Assembly (NCBI GenBank): GCA_013397935.1
Contig: VZRN01003162.1
Coordinates: 659,228 to 723,227 of the forward strand
DNA: 64,000 bases
DNA from: Dasyornis broadbenti
Taxonomy: Eukaryota > Chordata > Aves > Passeriformes > Dasyornithidae
Direction of reading: 5' to 3'
How positions within the stretch are numbered: the stretch's first letter is position 1; each line of letters opens with the position of its first letter. The notes under the pieces were generated by a model. That model was given only the letters and a program-made list of their open reading frames with translations. It did not search any database and had not been told where the DNA came from. The position numbers were made by a program, and so were the translations under genes. Positions 38,102-51,601 of this stretch are shown here, in pieces.

Positions 38102-41100
38102 CACCCTGATGAATGAGACTGATTTACTCAGAACTGATTTCATAACAAGAGAAGGACACACAGGGCAGGCAGTTCCTAAGAAAGCTTTTTAAACACTACT
38201 ACTGTGCCAAACTGCAAGACAGCATCAGTGTGTAGATAAATGTCTCCTGGGGACAAGGGTGCAAACTCATTTTAACTTGTGACCCACACCAGATTTGAAT
38301 TCAAGCTGGTACCTAAACATATTGAGCTGGGAGAGCTCCTCATATGCAATTTTGCCCACTCTCCTCAGAGCAGCTAATTTCAGCCATATCAGCGAGGTCT
38401 TGTCTTTTAAGCCTCAGTTGTGCTTGCAATAACTCCTAACTGCTCTAAAGCCTTCTGCTGTATATCTCCAGTGCTTTCTCATGACATTTTGGTCACATCC
38501 TTTCATGTAAGATTCCCTGGTATAAGGAAATGGTTGAATAAACATTTCACAGTGAATTGAGTGGGAGAGTAAGCAGCCAAAGCGGGAAATGAAAAATGAA
38601 CTGAGCCATCAACATTCACACAAAACTTACTCAGGGAGAATTACAACATCACTAGCTTAGTCTACTACTCCGGTGTTAGCTGTCACTTACCAGGCAGCAG
38701 TTACATTAAGATGGTTCTCTCCTGAAAATAGCAATTATCTGTTAATGTCTTAATGAAATACACTTCGAATATCCCTGTGCAGCCTCAAAATATAATTAGC
38801 AACAGCTATACTAATACACTGGCTCCAATATAAACATACAGGCACTATCCAAGCAGTGCATTTCAGTGCAATACTTTCACCATCCCTAGACCTACTAGCT
38901 TTCTTTTGCTTATTTTAAACTTTCTGGGCTAGGTCACAAGTTTTTTTGCTGAGGTTGACAAAGACAGAAAGTCTCAATTTGCTCACAGAAACTAGTGGAA
39001 CTGTTAATGTGTTTTAAACAAGCAACTAAAATAATTTCTTTGCAAATGTATCCTACTCCCCATTCTTATGGGAGTGAAGACAGACATAAACCTACAGGGT
39101 GAGATAGTGACAAAGAATGCACATTCAAACACAGCTGTGTCTGTTCATAATTTTGTTCATATTTAAACACAATTTAAATGGTATGCATTATGTATTTTTG
39201 AGGAGATATTTTCCCTGCAGATAGCAAATTCTGCAATCCCAAGAAGCTCAGCACAGCTGCACATAGCTCAAGCCAGTACACATTTCAGATGAAGCTCTTT
39301 ATACAGAATGCAGCCCCATTAAGCAAACTCACTAGAGAACAGCCTTCAAAGCTATTCATTATACATTAGGTGGTGTATACAAGGAAAATAAAACAGGTTT
39401 TATTATTTAACATCTACGTAGTGTTTAAAAATGCATGCTCCATGTTTGGACAGTTTAAATGGCACTCAGGTTCCATGCACTAAATGACATGCAGTACTTT
39501 TGGTGACTCTCAAATCAAAACACAAAAGAAATGTTGTTTGGCAGTTGTTTGTGATTAGCAGAGCCTTGAGACCTTTAATAGGATTGATAGCTGCTGATGA
39601 ATTTAATCTCCAGCTCAGTAAAGGATATTTAAGATACTGGAAGTATTTCAGCACATTAAATTTTCACAAGTTATTTATATCACCAACATGACCTAAGATT
39701 TTCAGCAAGTCAGAGAAAACTACATTGCACTTCCTTAATGAATTTGATTGCATTTTATTGTTTCCTGTTCACTCTTGTTGAATTAAATTGATGGTGATAA
39801 GCAGACCATCTCATGTGAGACTTCTGCAGTTTGAATAATGCAGTATAGAGTACAAAATATGATCAGCTGCCAAAGTAATTCACTGATTATCATGGAAGAT
39901 CACTGAGCAGTAAGACAGGTAAGAATCTACAGCTACAGTAGCTCTTGTCAGAATTGAAGAATATTAGATTATAATTCAAAACATTACATGCACACAGAAT
40001 AAACTGCAAATTCTGTCAGAAATCTCATTACACCAGTGCTGATGTGTCACAGTATCTGCTGAATGATGAGTTTATTCTCAAATGAAGGAGCAGCTGACTC
40101 AGTATGTCAACCACTCCTGCAATCCTTGCTCTACTGCAATCTTCTCATTGTGTGAATGTTTTAGAGGTGTTTGACACCTGTGAAGCTCGACACCTGTAAT
40201 TTTCATGGTTTGTAGCAGTTAATATGTTGTTCTTCTAGCTTTTAACTTTTATTGCCTCCAAGATACTCAATCCCAAAGCTTGCCAGCTTCCAATTTGCAG
40301 TTGAAGTAATGTATTGCATCTAAATCTCTCCATTAGAAATATCTTTAATACCTTTGTAGAACCTAACTTGTGTCTTATTTTCAAAGCACATTTTGCTGTC
40401 ATAAGTACACGCATCTAATGCTAACTTCAATGGTATTGATGCTTTTTATCTTAAAGTCAGGAATGAGACTAGAAACTTGAGGGTTTTTTACCATAGCATT
40501 ATTTTCATTAATATAACAATTCACAAGTCTGAAATGAAAATATTTACTTACTGCAGTATGAAACCAGGTATTTATTTGAGCCAGAATATTGTTTGAACTC
40601 ATCAACCTAAGAGGCTGATTGTTCTATGACAGCAATAGAGGTCTTTTCTTTCCAGGAAACAGTTTTTAATAGATGTCGACACTGTATTTTGATAGTTTTG
40701 ATAGGAAAGTTGAGTTGGAAAAATAAGCTGAACTACAATGTAGTTAAATTTACCAAACATCTTTAAGACTTTACATTTTAAAACCCCAATGAAGCTGGGT
40801 GTCATTACATAGTATGAAATACTAAGACAATATTGGTTACTTATGCCATTTATAATTATAATACTTGATGCTATTGAGATAGCCCAATTTATTAAGCTTA
40901 TCTACAGCACCACTGTAATATACAAATCTTGAAAGAGAAACTCAAAATATTCCAAGCTGATGCTTCACTTAGAAGCTTGGGGAGGAAAGGACAGAAACAA
41001 AGAAACTACAGGAAAAAAACCTAAACATTTAGAGAATGACAAAGAACAGAGCAAAAATTAAAGTTGTGTCCAGTTCTATTTTTGCACACTATCTATAAAA

Positions 41101-44100
41101 CACCATCTTGTATAGCTCTACTGCACTTAAAGCTTCCCCTTTCAACACAAACTCCCCAGCTCCAATCCCACCCTGATTTCCTTTGATTACACTGTTTCTG
41201 TTGGGATGAAAAAGCCCAAGGATTTAAATAATTGAAATGCAGGATCTCTCAGCTAGAGCTGGTAGTTGAATTCAAAGTACTATTGCTAAAATTTCATCCC
41301 CATGACATTTGATTGTCCTATTACCATGGTATGTGCTTCAGAAACCTGATGCAGAGCAGCAGAAATCACTTTATTTTTAAACAGTATAAAGCACTGAACA
41401 GCATGAGAGTTAGCAGATTGACACATAGAATCAGAGTGAATGTGTCAGCTTTCCATTGCAAGTTCAGCTATCCTAGCGGGTAAATTAAAGGTTTTTCTAT
41501 ACCAAAGAATAAACCTCAGAAAATACTTTGGCTGTCACTGAGCTTAATATTAGGCTATGGAAAAGCTGAGCAAGATCTGTGACAGAAAGGTTCTGTGAGG
41601 CTTTTGTTTGTTTACTAAACACCAGGGTTTAGATTTTACCTATATTTTTCACATCAAACACAGAATTTGAATTGAACTGTAGCTTTCAGTGAGCTTTGAG
41701 AAATTGCTGCAAATGCTTGTTTTTCTACCACATTTTTGCTTGAAGCCTAAATTTGAGACATTCTCTAGAAAGGTACTTAAGCATTTTTAAATTTTATTTT
41801 GGGCGTTGTTTTGGGAAGTAAAAAAATTTAGTAGCTTCTGATTATGTTGCCTGTTCATCCAAAGCACAATTTATATTGATGAAACTTCTCACATGCTTAA
41901 ATGCAAGATGTTTCCCACATCACTCACCTGTCTGTGCATTGTGGGGGGGAAGGAAAAAGGGACAATTTGTGATCTGCAAAGGGGTTGTTTCTTTCCTGCA
42001 TGTCATCACCTTGCTTCCTTTAGAAAAAGCCAGGAGAGGATGTTGTTAACACCAGTGCTGTTATTGTTTCCTCTTGAAGTCACTTAATGTTTGATTTTCA
42101 GCCAAATATACGTCCTGACTCTTGGTGTGGTCAGATGAATGCTCAAACTGCTGCCCTGGGCACAGAGATGGAACTCCAGCTGCAGACAACATGGGCAAGC
42201 ACTGACACTCATTGCCCCAAAGGGACAAGGCTCAAAGCCTAAACTTAAAGTTGGCCCTGCTCTCAGTCAAGTACTGAAGTTAGTGAACTCCAGTTATTTC
42301 TTCCAGCCCCAGTTCTATTCCAATTGCCACAGATCATTGCCCTCTGACTCATGCAGACTTTAATGTTTCCTTGTCTGGGCAGATTCAAGGCATTTCCACC
42401 CCTGATGCCTTTTCCATTCTCCTTTCACCGCTCTTTTCTCTTTTTTCCTTACTCATTTCACCACACATGGAGCATCATTCCACCCTCCTACTCAGTCACA
42501 CTATAAGACAGCCAGCAAAGAAGGCATCTCCTTTTGAACAATCTCTGAATAAAGTATCAGGGGCACGCTGAGCTAAAAACCTACTCTGAGTATCTGTTAA
42601 CCGCTGAAACGTTCCAGAAATCTGAAAGACAGCAAAGAAGGTTTAAAGCATCACTTCAATTTCTGGCTACCAGAAGTAGGTTCAAGAGAGAAAGGAAGAC
42701 AGCCACAGGACACTGCTGTTGCAGACAATTAGATCTGAAATAGCTTCAGCACACTTTTAAATAGATAATATGAAGAGCAAGTAAAGGTAGGAGGAGTCTC
42801 CGAGTAAAGACTGAAAAGATAAACATGGGGTTTAAACTTAATCTAGAAGGAATCTGATAAAAAAAAGGAGTATGGGACAAAATTAATCTTTACAGAAATA
42901 ATACATTTCCCATTCAAATACCACTCAAAACGAATTTTATGATGTACAGCGCAACCTACTGTACTGTAAACATGACAAAATCCCAGAGCAAGAAAGAGAA
43001 GCAGAACTTGCAGAAGCTAGCACTGGAATTAAAACAAGACAAAAAGCTGCACAGAACATTAAATTATATAGTAGATTCACAAAACAAGAATATGCACGTA
43101 ACTTAAAAATAAAATAATAAAGAGGCTCCATGATTTCCCAAGCAAATGCAAACATTAGCAGAGTATGAACAGCATGAAACAAGACTGGAATCCGCATTAT
43201 TACCGTACTGGAAGGAATGAACAACACAGCATCACAAAGTGAACGGGCTATCAATTTTAAAGAAGGCAGAATATTAACTTCAAATTGGACACAGATGAAC
43301 AATCTGGTGTTATCAAGACATGGAAATTGTTACTTATGAGAGAAAGGCTGCAGGAAAACAGATTAAAATTCAAATGCTATAATAAAGTCTTTGTTTCCAG
43401 CCAAAGAAGTTTATGAGATAAATGAACAGGAAACTAAACCAAGGGAAAACGTGCAGTCTTACCAACACAGTATTACCAAAGCAGGGAACAAAAAAATCTC
43501 AACTAGAGTAAAAGATATGTCATGATCTGTGTTTCTTTATTGGGGAGCCCAAAACAGCTATGTGAACAGTTTGAGACTGTTCCTCATGGGACATCCCAAG
43601 AGAGGGCCTGAGAGAGCCCACCTACTCCGTGTTCCTCAGGCACAGAGAGCAGGTAAGGTTTCATTGTGTGGGACTTACCAGCTGAACTTGGGACAACTGA
43701 AACAAAACCAAGGAAGAACAGTGCTACTGGCATCTGAATCACTGCATTGATTGACCTTTTAGCAATTCCTGATGTGGTTCAGCACTGCCTGTTTTGGCCC
43801 ACATAATTTGTTCCTACTTCATCAGGATTCCATCCACGACAGAAACAGGGCTTCCAAGGATGCCCAAATAAAAAAATGGCACAACCTTTAACTACTTCAT
43901 TTATCAAACAATGCCATTTTACAGTAAATGTTTTTCAAACAAACCATAAAAATTCCATTATCAGATTCCACCCAACCAGAAGTGACAATGGATAGGTAAC
44001 TACTACTTGAAAGTGAAGTACATATAATCACAGGAGAAGTACTATTTCTGTGCATTAATTTCTTTAATATCTCAGTTTTTAAGAATATTTAATAGGACTT

Positions 44101-45694
44101 TTATTTAAAGAAATAATATTTTGCTCTCAAAAGTATTATTTAACAATTTTGGATGTGTTTGGAATGCCAGTACCACCCAAAGAGGACACAGTGAAGGGAT
44201 AATTGGCCTTGTCAGCTAAAAGCAGTCTTCCTTGGAACATTTAACTCATAGATGCAGTCAATTACCTTTAGGTAATGCCTGCTTCAGGGGTTTTATTGCT
44301 CTGTCCCTTTGAAACGAAATAGATTTACTACCTAAGTTAGATTTATTTTGCCTGAAGTTCCAAAAGCATTTTAGCATCATTTTAGCAATTTTTAAATTCT
44401 ATCCAATTCTAGTCGTAGGTTTTAAAAACAAAGCCATTGACATCGATGCTTTAACACAGTCAAATATTTATTAATCTTGCAAGTATTTCTGTCCATAACC
44501 CTGAATTCATGACTACGTATATTAGATTTATAGGATCAATAGCTAATTTTCACTTGTTGCATTGTAAGTGTACTGGAAAATTGTCTTTATACCTCATGGT
44601 GGGGAGAATCTTTGGTTTAAATCAGGAAAAAAAAAAAGTCCTGGCAGAAATAAAAACAGGGCACAGAAGTGTCCTGTAACCACAGGACACTGTCACCAAC
44701 ACAGTCTCTTCCCAGGAATCTTAGAGTCTGTATGCAGTGCTGATAAATCCCACCTGACATGTCATCAACAGAACTAAAAGAGAATATTTGGAATACAAAG
44801 CCCATGGCTCACACATGGTGCCTATATCTAGTACTTGTTCAGCACAACTAAAAAATTCTAATTCTTATTTCTCCAAAAGAAGCACAGAAAAAGGCAGACA
44901 GATTCACATGGTTTGACTTGAGAAAAAAGTACTTTTGCTCCTTCTTTATTTCAACTCATATACAGTTAACCCTTTTTCCTTAAAATTTTCTTTTTCCTTT
45001 TTTATTTTAATTTGGTAAAAAAATTGTAGATGTATACTCAGTCAAGGAGAAACAGTCTTGACTACACAGAGGAGACAATCAAACCAGCAAATTAATTAAG
45101 AAGGTACTGAACTTAATTGTTTATTACCAAGACATAACAATTTGTGTTAATATAAGATCCTATTTTCATTGCAGCTAAAAAACAAAAGCAAAAATACAGA
45201 AAGATTCAGAGGAAGCAAAAGAAACTTTCTACACTTGCAGAGAATGAGTGTACGGAATTGCAAGCAGTCCAATATTTTTTCATTAACTCCTAATTAGACA
45301 GTTCTATAAAGAAGAATGAGTACTGCTGGATTATGCATCCTACTGCAAATCCCCAGACACCCCCTGTATTGTTTATTTTCACAGAAGCAATAGGATTTAA
45401 TCTACACTAATTACTTACCAATTTTCCTCCAGAACAGAAGTATATTACATTTCCTACTAAACTGAAAATGGATTCTATCAACTAGTTGCCACCTTGCAAC
45501 TTACTTACAAAAGAGCAAAGGGAAAATATCTTCAGAGGTTGTATTTATTTCTGAAAGGTACTGAATCCAAAGCAACTGTAGAGTGGGAAAAACAGTGCTA
45601 AGAACTGAGAGCTTAGGCCTTTGTAGGATCAGTATTAATCTTGTTCAATACTGGACAGACTACAGTATGTATGTGCAACAATTTCCATTATATA

Positions 45695-45762
45695 TGAGAA
45701 ATTTATATATACTTGTATCTTCAATATATAATATACAAATATATATATTATTTTGATATTTA
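45695..45762. repeat. TA-rich microsatellite-like stretch
   Basis: Several TATATATA words (for example TTTATATATACTTG and AAATATATATATTATT) in about 70 bases of nearly pure A and T. Confidence 0.75.
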
Positions 45763-46600
45763 AAAAAAGTCAAGTAATTCACCGTCTCCTACAAATTTGA
45801 ACATTAATCTTTCAATTGGCTTCTTCAGCTTTTAATTGTAGTGTACTGAGCTGAAATCTACAGCAAGTATCTATCACTGCTGTTTTTAAAAAATGCATTC
45901 AAAGTTTTTCCCAACACCAGAGTATTGGCGGTGGTTGATAACTTCTTGTCAAACTTTCAAGGTTGACCAAAAAGTCCTTTTTTCACCATGAGATTAGAAT
46001 AGTAAAGCTCCAAGCCTGAACTAATGAACTAGTCTACAGAATGGAATTAAACCTCAGTGGGGATATGAGAAGCTATACCCACTGAGGGGAAAAATGAAAA
46101 GTATTCCAATGCTTCAGTGAAAACACTGCTTTAAAAGTGCAGTCTTGAAAAATGAGGGACCAGAAACCAGAGTTTTGTTGAGAAAACAGCCATATTTTTC
46201 TCAAAACTGTCAAAGATTTTGACCCGTGTTAGCCAGTTATCAAAATTTTGAGTCACTATCAGTTTTAGCAGCCCCATTTTTGAAACATACTTCTGAAATT
46301 TTCTGAAAGAACTCAGTAGACATTTTCCCAACCAACAGTGCCTTTTTATTAATTTAATTTCAAAGTGTCAGTGGTTACATATGAAAACTTCAATCAATAC
46401 TTTCACTGAGGTTTGTATTGGTACACTTCAGCTTCCAGTGACTTCATGGTCATTTCAGGAGAGGAGTGCAGTGAGACCAAAGTCATCTCTGGAAGCAGAT
46501 GCACCTCATTCTTTGTGCATGCAGCAAATGCACCACGTGCACTGCAGAACACAGAAGACTCTGTGCAGGGCTTTGAAGATAGCTTCTGTGGGCTAAAATA

Positions 46601-46634
46601 TCAGGGTGTGGGCAACACAATCAGGGTGTGGGCA
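46601..46634. repeat. Two-copy tandem duplication, 20-bp unit
   Basis: TCAGGGTGTGGGCA at 46601-46614 and 46621-46634, six bases apart. The matched parts are identical. Confidence 0.9.
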
Positions 46635-49140
46635 TCTCCAGGTCAGCTTTCTTGGAAAGCAGGCTCAAATCCTGAATGCTCTGCTAGTACATCTACCTAA
46701 GCAGCTTTGGGAACAGAATGGGATCTCACCTTACAGACTCAGCACAGCTAAACTAGGTCATGACTGTTCTCACCTGGCCCACCAGATGTCTATAAAGTGT
46801 TTTCAACTAAACTCTTTGGTACAGCTTGTACATAAAGGTTGACTTTTGCTACTCACTGTAAAAGATGTGCTGCCAAAACAGATAGTCAGTTTCAAGAGTT
46901 CCTGCTCATCACTTTATTAGAGACTATGCCTAGAAAAGACACGAAATTATGGTCTTATAGATGTCATTCCTTCCTGCGATGTCCCAACACTTTTCACCAG
47001 TTCTCTTCTTGTTCAGTATGGAGGATGAACCCATTGAGACCATACAAGTCAATTCCACTTGTAACAAAGATTGGCCAGCAGTAACTTTCAATGTGGACAT
47101 AAAAACAGAGTGCTAATTATTAGGCAATACTCTTGTCAATAGTAATAATGTAAATAACCTTTTAAAACACTGCATAAAGAGAAATACACCAATATGACAT
47201 ACATTATATCGACTGCAGAAGAAACAACATGGGCAATGAAGGGCTGCTGGTGGTACTGCACACTGCAATCATTGCTATTTTGAGCACTGCTTACACTAAA
47301 AATGATCTAATCCCTGCAACAGAACTGCAAAGATTGAATTTTAACTTGAATTTAACTTGAACTTAGCCTTCATATGCACCAGTGTAGACTGAAAATCACC
47401 ATAGCTAAACACACTGCAAATTGACAGATCAAATGTTACAGATCCCTGCAATTTCTGAGTAGTACTGCAACAGAGTATTAGAAAAGTAACTGTCAATCAA
47501 CCAAAGTTCAAAAAAATTCAAGCACGTCATGGACAACAGAAAGAAGTTGTCAGGAGCTGTCTTAATTCTTTTTGTTGCCTACATTCTTAGTTGCAGCAGC
47601 TATATAAGGTTTGGGATATAATTCTAACCTATGAGAATTAAGAAAAAAATGCTTTTAAGCTATAGAACAGTTTCAAAATTTTTAAAACCTCACTGTAAGC
47701 TTCCTTCCCACCGAAGATGTGATTCAACTTTCCTCTCCTTTCTGCTGTCTCCATTACATCTAAGCATGATCCCCATGATTCAGCCAGTGATATACAGCCT
47801 CTTCATTTACCAAGGCATTTTCAAAGTCTTTTACATAGATGCCAAAGAACACAAGCTAAAGCACGCTTGGCACTATTAAACTGATCCTTTCCTGCCATCT
47901 AGGGGACACAAACTGGTGTGCAACTGCAAGACTGTCTTCAGTTACATCCAGGAAAACTTCCTATATGAAATGCTTATCTCTACCCAGAAAAACAAGAAAC
48001 AATCCTAACATGAAGCCTCATTCTCCTGCCTGCATGGTGGGCACACACACCGTGTAGACAGCGTGCAGCTTTTCTAGTGCACTCTCCCCTAAGAAGCAAA
48101 ATATAGACTCAGTGTTGAAAGATCATCAAGATAATTTTGGAATAAGTTGAAGGTTGTTCCAAGATGCCAGTTTCCATTGCTATTGTTGGCATCCTGGCCA
48201 AGTTTCTCATCCTTGCTTTCCTCACTGTTGCCTTCTGGGCTCTTTCACAAGGCAGATTCTACAAAAGGAAAGAGCAAACTCAGCTAAATGCTAACTTTAG
48301 TCAAATGCACAGACAAAATGCCATACAAGTTCTTTCCCAGTCTTTTGTTTGGATTTGTTTTGTTCTTACTTTGAAAGGGAACAGTCCACTAAAACAAACA
48401 CCCTTCAATAAAACAAACAAAGACCCACACTTCCCATGGCTGAAACGATGTGACAGCCTCTTTAGGATCAAAGCTGGAGCTTCTCCGAGATGAAAGAAAG
48501 CAGGTGTCCAGCCAAGATGTTCTGTGAACTGGCTACAGCTGCACATGATGCAGGCCCCCATTCTGCCCCAATGAACAGACTGGAGATGAAATTAAAGTGA
48601 CAGTGCTACTCCACTGCAATACCTCTTCACCACTGAGCACTCACAGATAAAAACCCCATTAAACTTAACAGAACAACTCAATTTCATTTTGATGACAAAT
48701 ATTTTGAGCAGCAGTGACCAAGTCCTCTTCACCTTACTGAGTGTAGTGTTTTTAAAGAGCTGGAAAGAATCCCTGCTTTGGGGACACTGAACCTCTCTAC
48801 CACCTAGACAAAAAGTAAAAAAAAAAAAAAATACAGAGCCATGTGCCAACCCATTTACAGCAGTAGAATATAAATATACATAGGACACCATAATTTCCTG
48901 AACTTAGGGTGATTAACATTGTTCTTTAAATACAGAACATTTTCAAAGTGCAAAACCACCTGCAAGGTATTTCCTACATTCAAATTAGCAAACATAATGC
49001 AGTATTTAGCAATGCAAAGACACACACAGTATTCTAAGGCACCCCTTAAAAATATTTTAATCAAATCACTTTTAGTTTAACAGGCTCTGAAGTTATTAAA
49101 AACAGGCCCCCCCAAATTCCATACCAAGCCTTTCTCACCC

Positions 49141-49180
49141 ACCAAAAAAAAACAGTCAAAAAAAAAAAAAAAAAAAATCA
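49141..49180 (+). repeat. A-rich homopolymer stretch
   Basis: Runs of 9 and about 19 A separated by CAGTC. If the ARL5B 3' UTR extends this far left, they would be U runs in the transcript. Confidence 0.85.
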
Positions 49181-50021
49181 CAGCAACAGTGCTGTGAACA
49201 AACGGATATTATCAATGGAAAACTGTTGCAGTAAATGAAGTTGTTAGGTGATAAAAATCATAGCAATTGTCAAGAATGTTTCATTCTGTAAAGATACTCA
49301 AAGGTTTTAAGTGCTAAGAAATCGAAAGAAAACTACCATTATTCTCATATTCTAATGTCTACAATCAGACCATTTCCTTCTAATCAAAGGCATATGTATT
49401 ACCTCATGTAAGACTGAATTTAGCAATCCAACTATAGATTTACAAATGGTTTTAGCTAGGAAGCATTAAATACAAAATCATACCTTTTTTGTAACAATCA
49501 AAGGGCTAACTATATATCTAGCTAGCACTCTTTTAAGTATTCAGAACTAAATTCTGAATGACATAAAAATAAACCTTAAAATAAACCTAAATTGCAAAAT
49601 GAAATTAAGTCACCAAACAAGTAACATCATTCATACTATCATTTTAATTTTTTCCTTTATACTTTGCTTCCCTGAGAGCAAAACAAATCTTATTTTCACA
49701 CATTAAAACAGCTAAACATCAGAGTAAGCACCTTTAATACCAGATTTTAACCTTGCCTTGCATTCATCTTTTTTCTTTATGCACTGTTTTTTGCTGATTA
49801 TAAATATTTTCTGAACATTTTGACTTGACACTCAATGTAGTCCTAAATGTGACTTTTGCTAACTGACATTAATACACAACTTCATTCAACCAACCACTGT
49901 TTCCACATGTATTCAAAGTATTCCCAACACTTACGACAACATATTTGCAGATACTCTTTAAACTTCATTAAGTTTTGTTTAAATAAAATGGAAGCAAATT
50001 GAAATTTACAAAGCTTAAAAT

Positions 50022-51552
50022 TTTATTAAAGAAAACTCAGTGTGCTTAAATTTTCAGGACAAGATTCAATGAAAACATTTTGTCATCAAAGGCCTACGGT
50101 CAGTTTGCAAAATGGTTCTGGTAACCAAACTCCATGTGGCTTTTAGGCACGCAGAAGAGCAGAAAAGAGCTTCTGGAAAACCTGCCAAGCATTTAGATAG
50201 GTTGGGTACCTGACTGCTCCTGGGACTTTGCTAGGAATTGGGTGTCCACTATTGGTTCTGGTTTGTTGGTTTGCTTGGCTTTTTTAATCCTCATGTGGGG
50301 TTTTTTGGGGCAATTGGTGGTTAGGTTTATTTGATGCCTACTGTTCTCAATTAACTCTGTATCTTTAGATTATCTGTAGATTTAACTTAATTCCCTTCCA
50401 ATTGAATTAAGAGTTACTGGGTCCAATCTTTCACCACCTGTTTTCCAAATTTCAGGTGAAGGAATCTAACTCAAACACCGCCAAAAGTTCTCTGCTTGTG
50501 CAAATAAGACCAAAAAACAAAAATAAAGGCAAAATAATTTCTCTGCAACAGAATCTGAAAACATATGTGATAGTAGGTAAATAAATGTCAAGATTAGCTT
50601 CACTCTGGAGTCTACAAATACAGCACCATGGCTTTTTTTGTATATAAATCTGGCTTCCCTTCTGATTTTGCATTCATTTAGAAAACAGCACTCACTAAAA
50701 GGTGAGGAAGGCTCATGTATACAGAATTTAAAATTTTAACAGAATACAGCAAGTCTACACATAACACTGGCTGCTGTCATTCTGAATTTAATTACTGATT
50801 TATCTTTGAAAAGGTATTCAAGTTCTAAATGACTATACCAGCACTTAATATTTTTATGCACTTTACAGAGATGCATCTTCAAGTAGAAGAATATCCTAGA
50901 ACTATATACCACAGAAACTGAGACTGAAACATATTTCTTTTAAGGCAGAAGTTCAGCTGTATATCAGATTAAAAGCCACCACAATATTAACTATAACTAT
51001 CTCATTAAGCATTTAAAAATTTGCATTGATAACTATTAATTCTCGTGCCGGCCAGAATACTACTAATGTTCCAGGAAGTCCAGCTGGAGCTGTGGTTATC
51101 CTTTGAGGTTAAAGCTATGGCAGAGTAAAGTTAACCTAAACACTACTTTTAAATATTAAATAAAATGTGCTTATTTATGTTAGTAAGTTATACAACTATT
51201 TAGAAAGAGGAAATATGAAATATTGACAATGACAAAACAGATTTTAAAAAGCTATCATCAGAAAAGTTAGAATTCATATTCAGAGGAACTTCCATGCTTA
51301 AAAACAGATTCACATATGTTCATCCAGTTGAAGATTAGTGTATTAAAAAAAGTTAAGAAAATACTTTTGTGTTTCAGTTCAACTGCGCTTGATTCAAGCA
51401 CAGCTTAGAGGTTGGCTGATATATAAATTAAACATGGTCACTGCCTCAGCAGCCAAAAGTACAGAAAAATGTACATGTTCACAGGATAAATAGAAGTCTC
51501 TTCTTTTTGAGGAGGAAAAAAAAAGAAAAAAAAGAAAAAAAGAAAAAAAAAG
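50022..51552 (-). other. ARL5B: ARL5B 3' UTR, left boundary uncertain
   Basis: The terminal exon must continue left of the stop codon. The sequence is AT-rich without coding signal. On the minus strand, AATAAA polyadenylation hexamers occur at 50326-50331 and 50022-50027. The second is followed by T-rich sequence and is used here as a provisional end. ATTAAA also occurs further left, near 49055, so a much longer UTR is possible. The boundary is inference. Confidence 0.45.
51516..51551 (-). repeat. U-rich tract directly after the ARL5B stop codon
   Basis: A 36-base run that is A with three interspersed G on the plus strand. In the transcript it reads as uninterrupted pyrimidine (T runs separated by single C), starting two bases after the TAG stop. 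It may be a length-variable homopolymer-like repeat. Pyrimidine-binding proteins such as PTB or the ELAV family bind tracts like this, but a role here is speculation. Confidence 0.9.
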
Positions 51553-51601
51553 CTATCTCACTCCAATACGGGAGGTCATCCACTCCAAGCCTTGGCATAA
51601 T
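51553..51601 (-). CDS. ARL5B: ARL5B terminal coding exon 6
   Basis: Encodes the third base of Gly164, then [15 protein letters not shown] and a TAG stop at 51553-51555. The acceptor is TTATCTTTCAG before ATTATGCC. The C-terminal helix with QGLEWM is typical of ARF and ARL proteins, and the IGVR ending fits ARL5B rather than ARL5A (LKIR, from memory). A U-rich tract starts two bases after the stop. Confidence 0.95.

Larger units (their letters stand above)
38102..50021. other. Gene-poor downstream flank of ARL5B
   Basis: No exon recognised. It contains the 20-bp duplication at 46601, the TA-rich stretch at 45695 and A runs at about 48817 and 49159. The part nearest 50000 could belong to a longer ARL5B 3' UTR. 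A 121-codon hydrophobic minus-strand frame (42937-43302) has no supporting splice or homology signal. Confidence 0.65.

Noticed and set aside
42937..43302. 121-codon hydrophobic minus-strand frame
   Set aside because: The hydrophobicity comes from a T-rich strand. No domain, signal or exon structure is recognised.
48164..48493. 109-codon plus-strand frame beginning with a membrane-like segment
   Set aside because: The first 30 residues look like a transmembrane helix, but no family is recognised and an 86-codon frame overlaps on the other strand. I could not support a gene.
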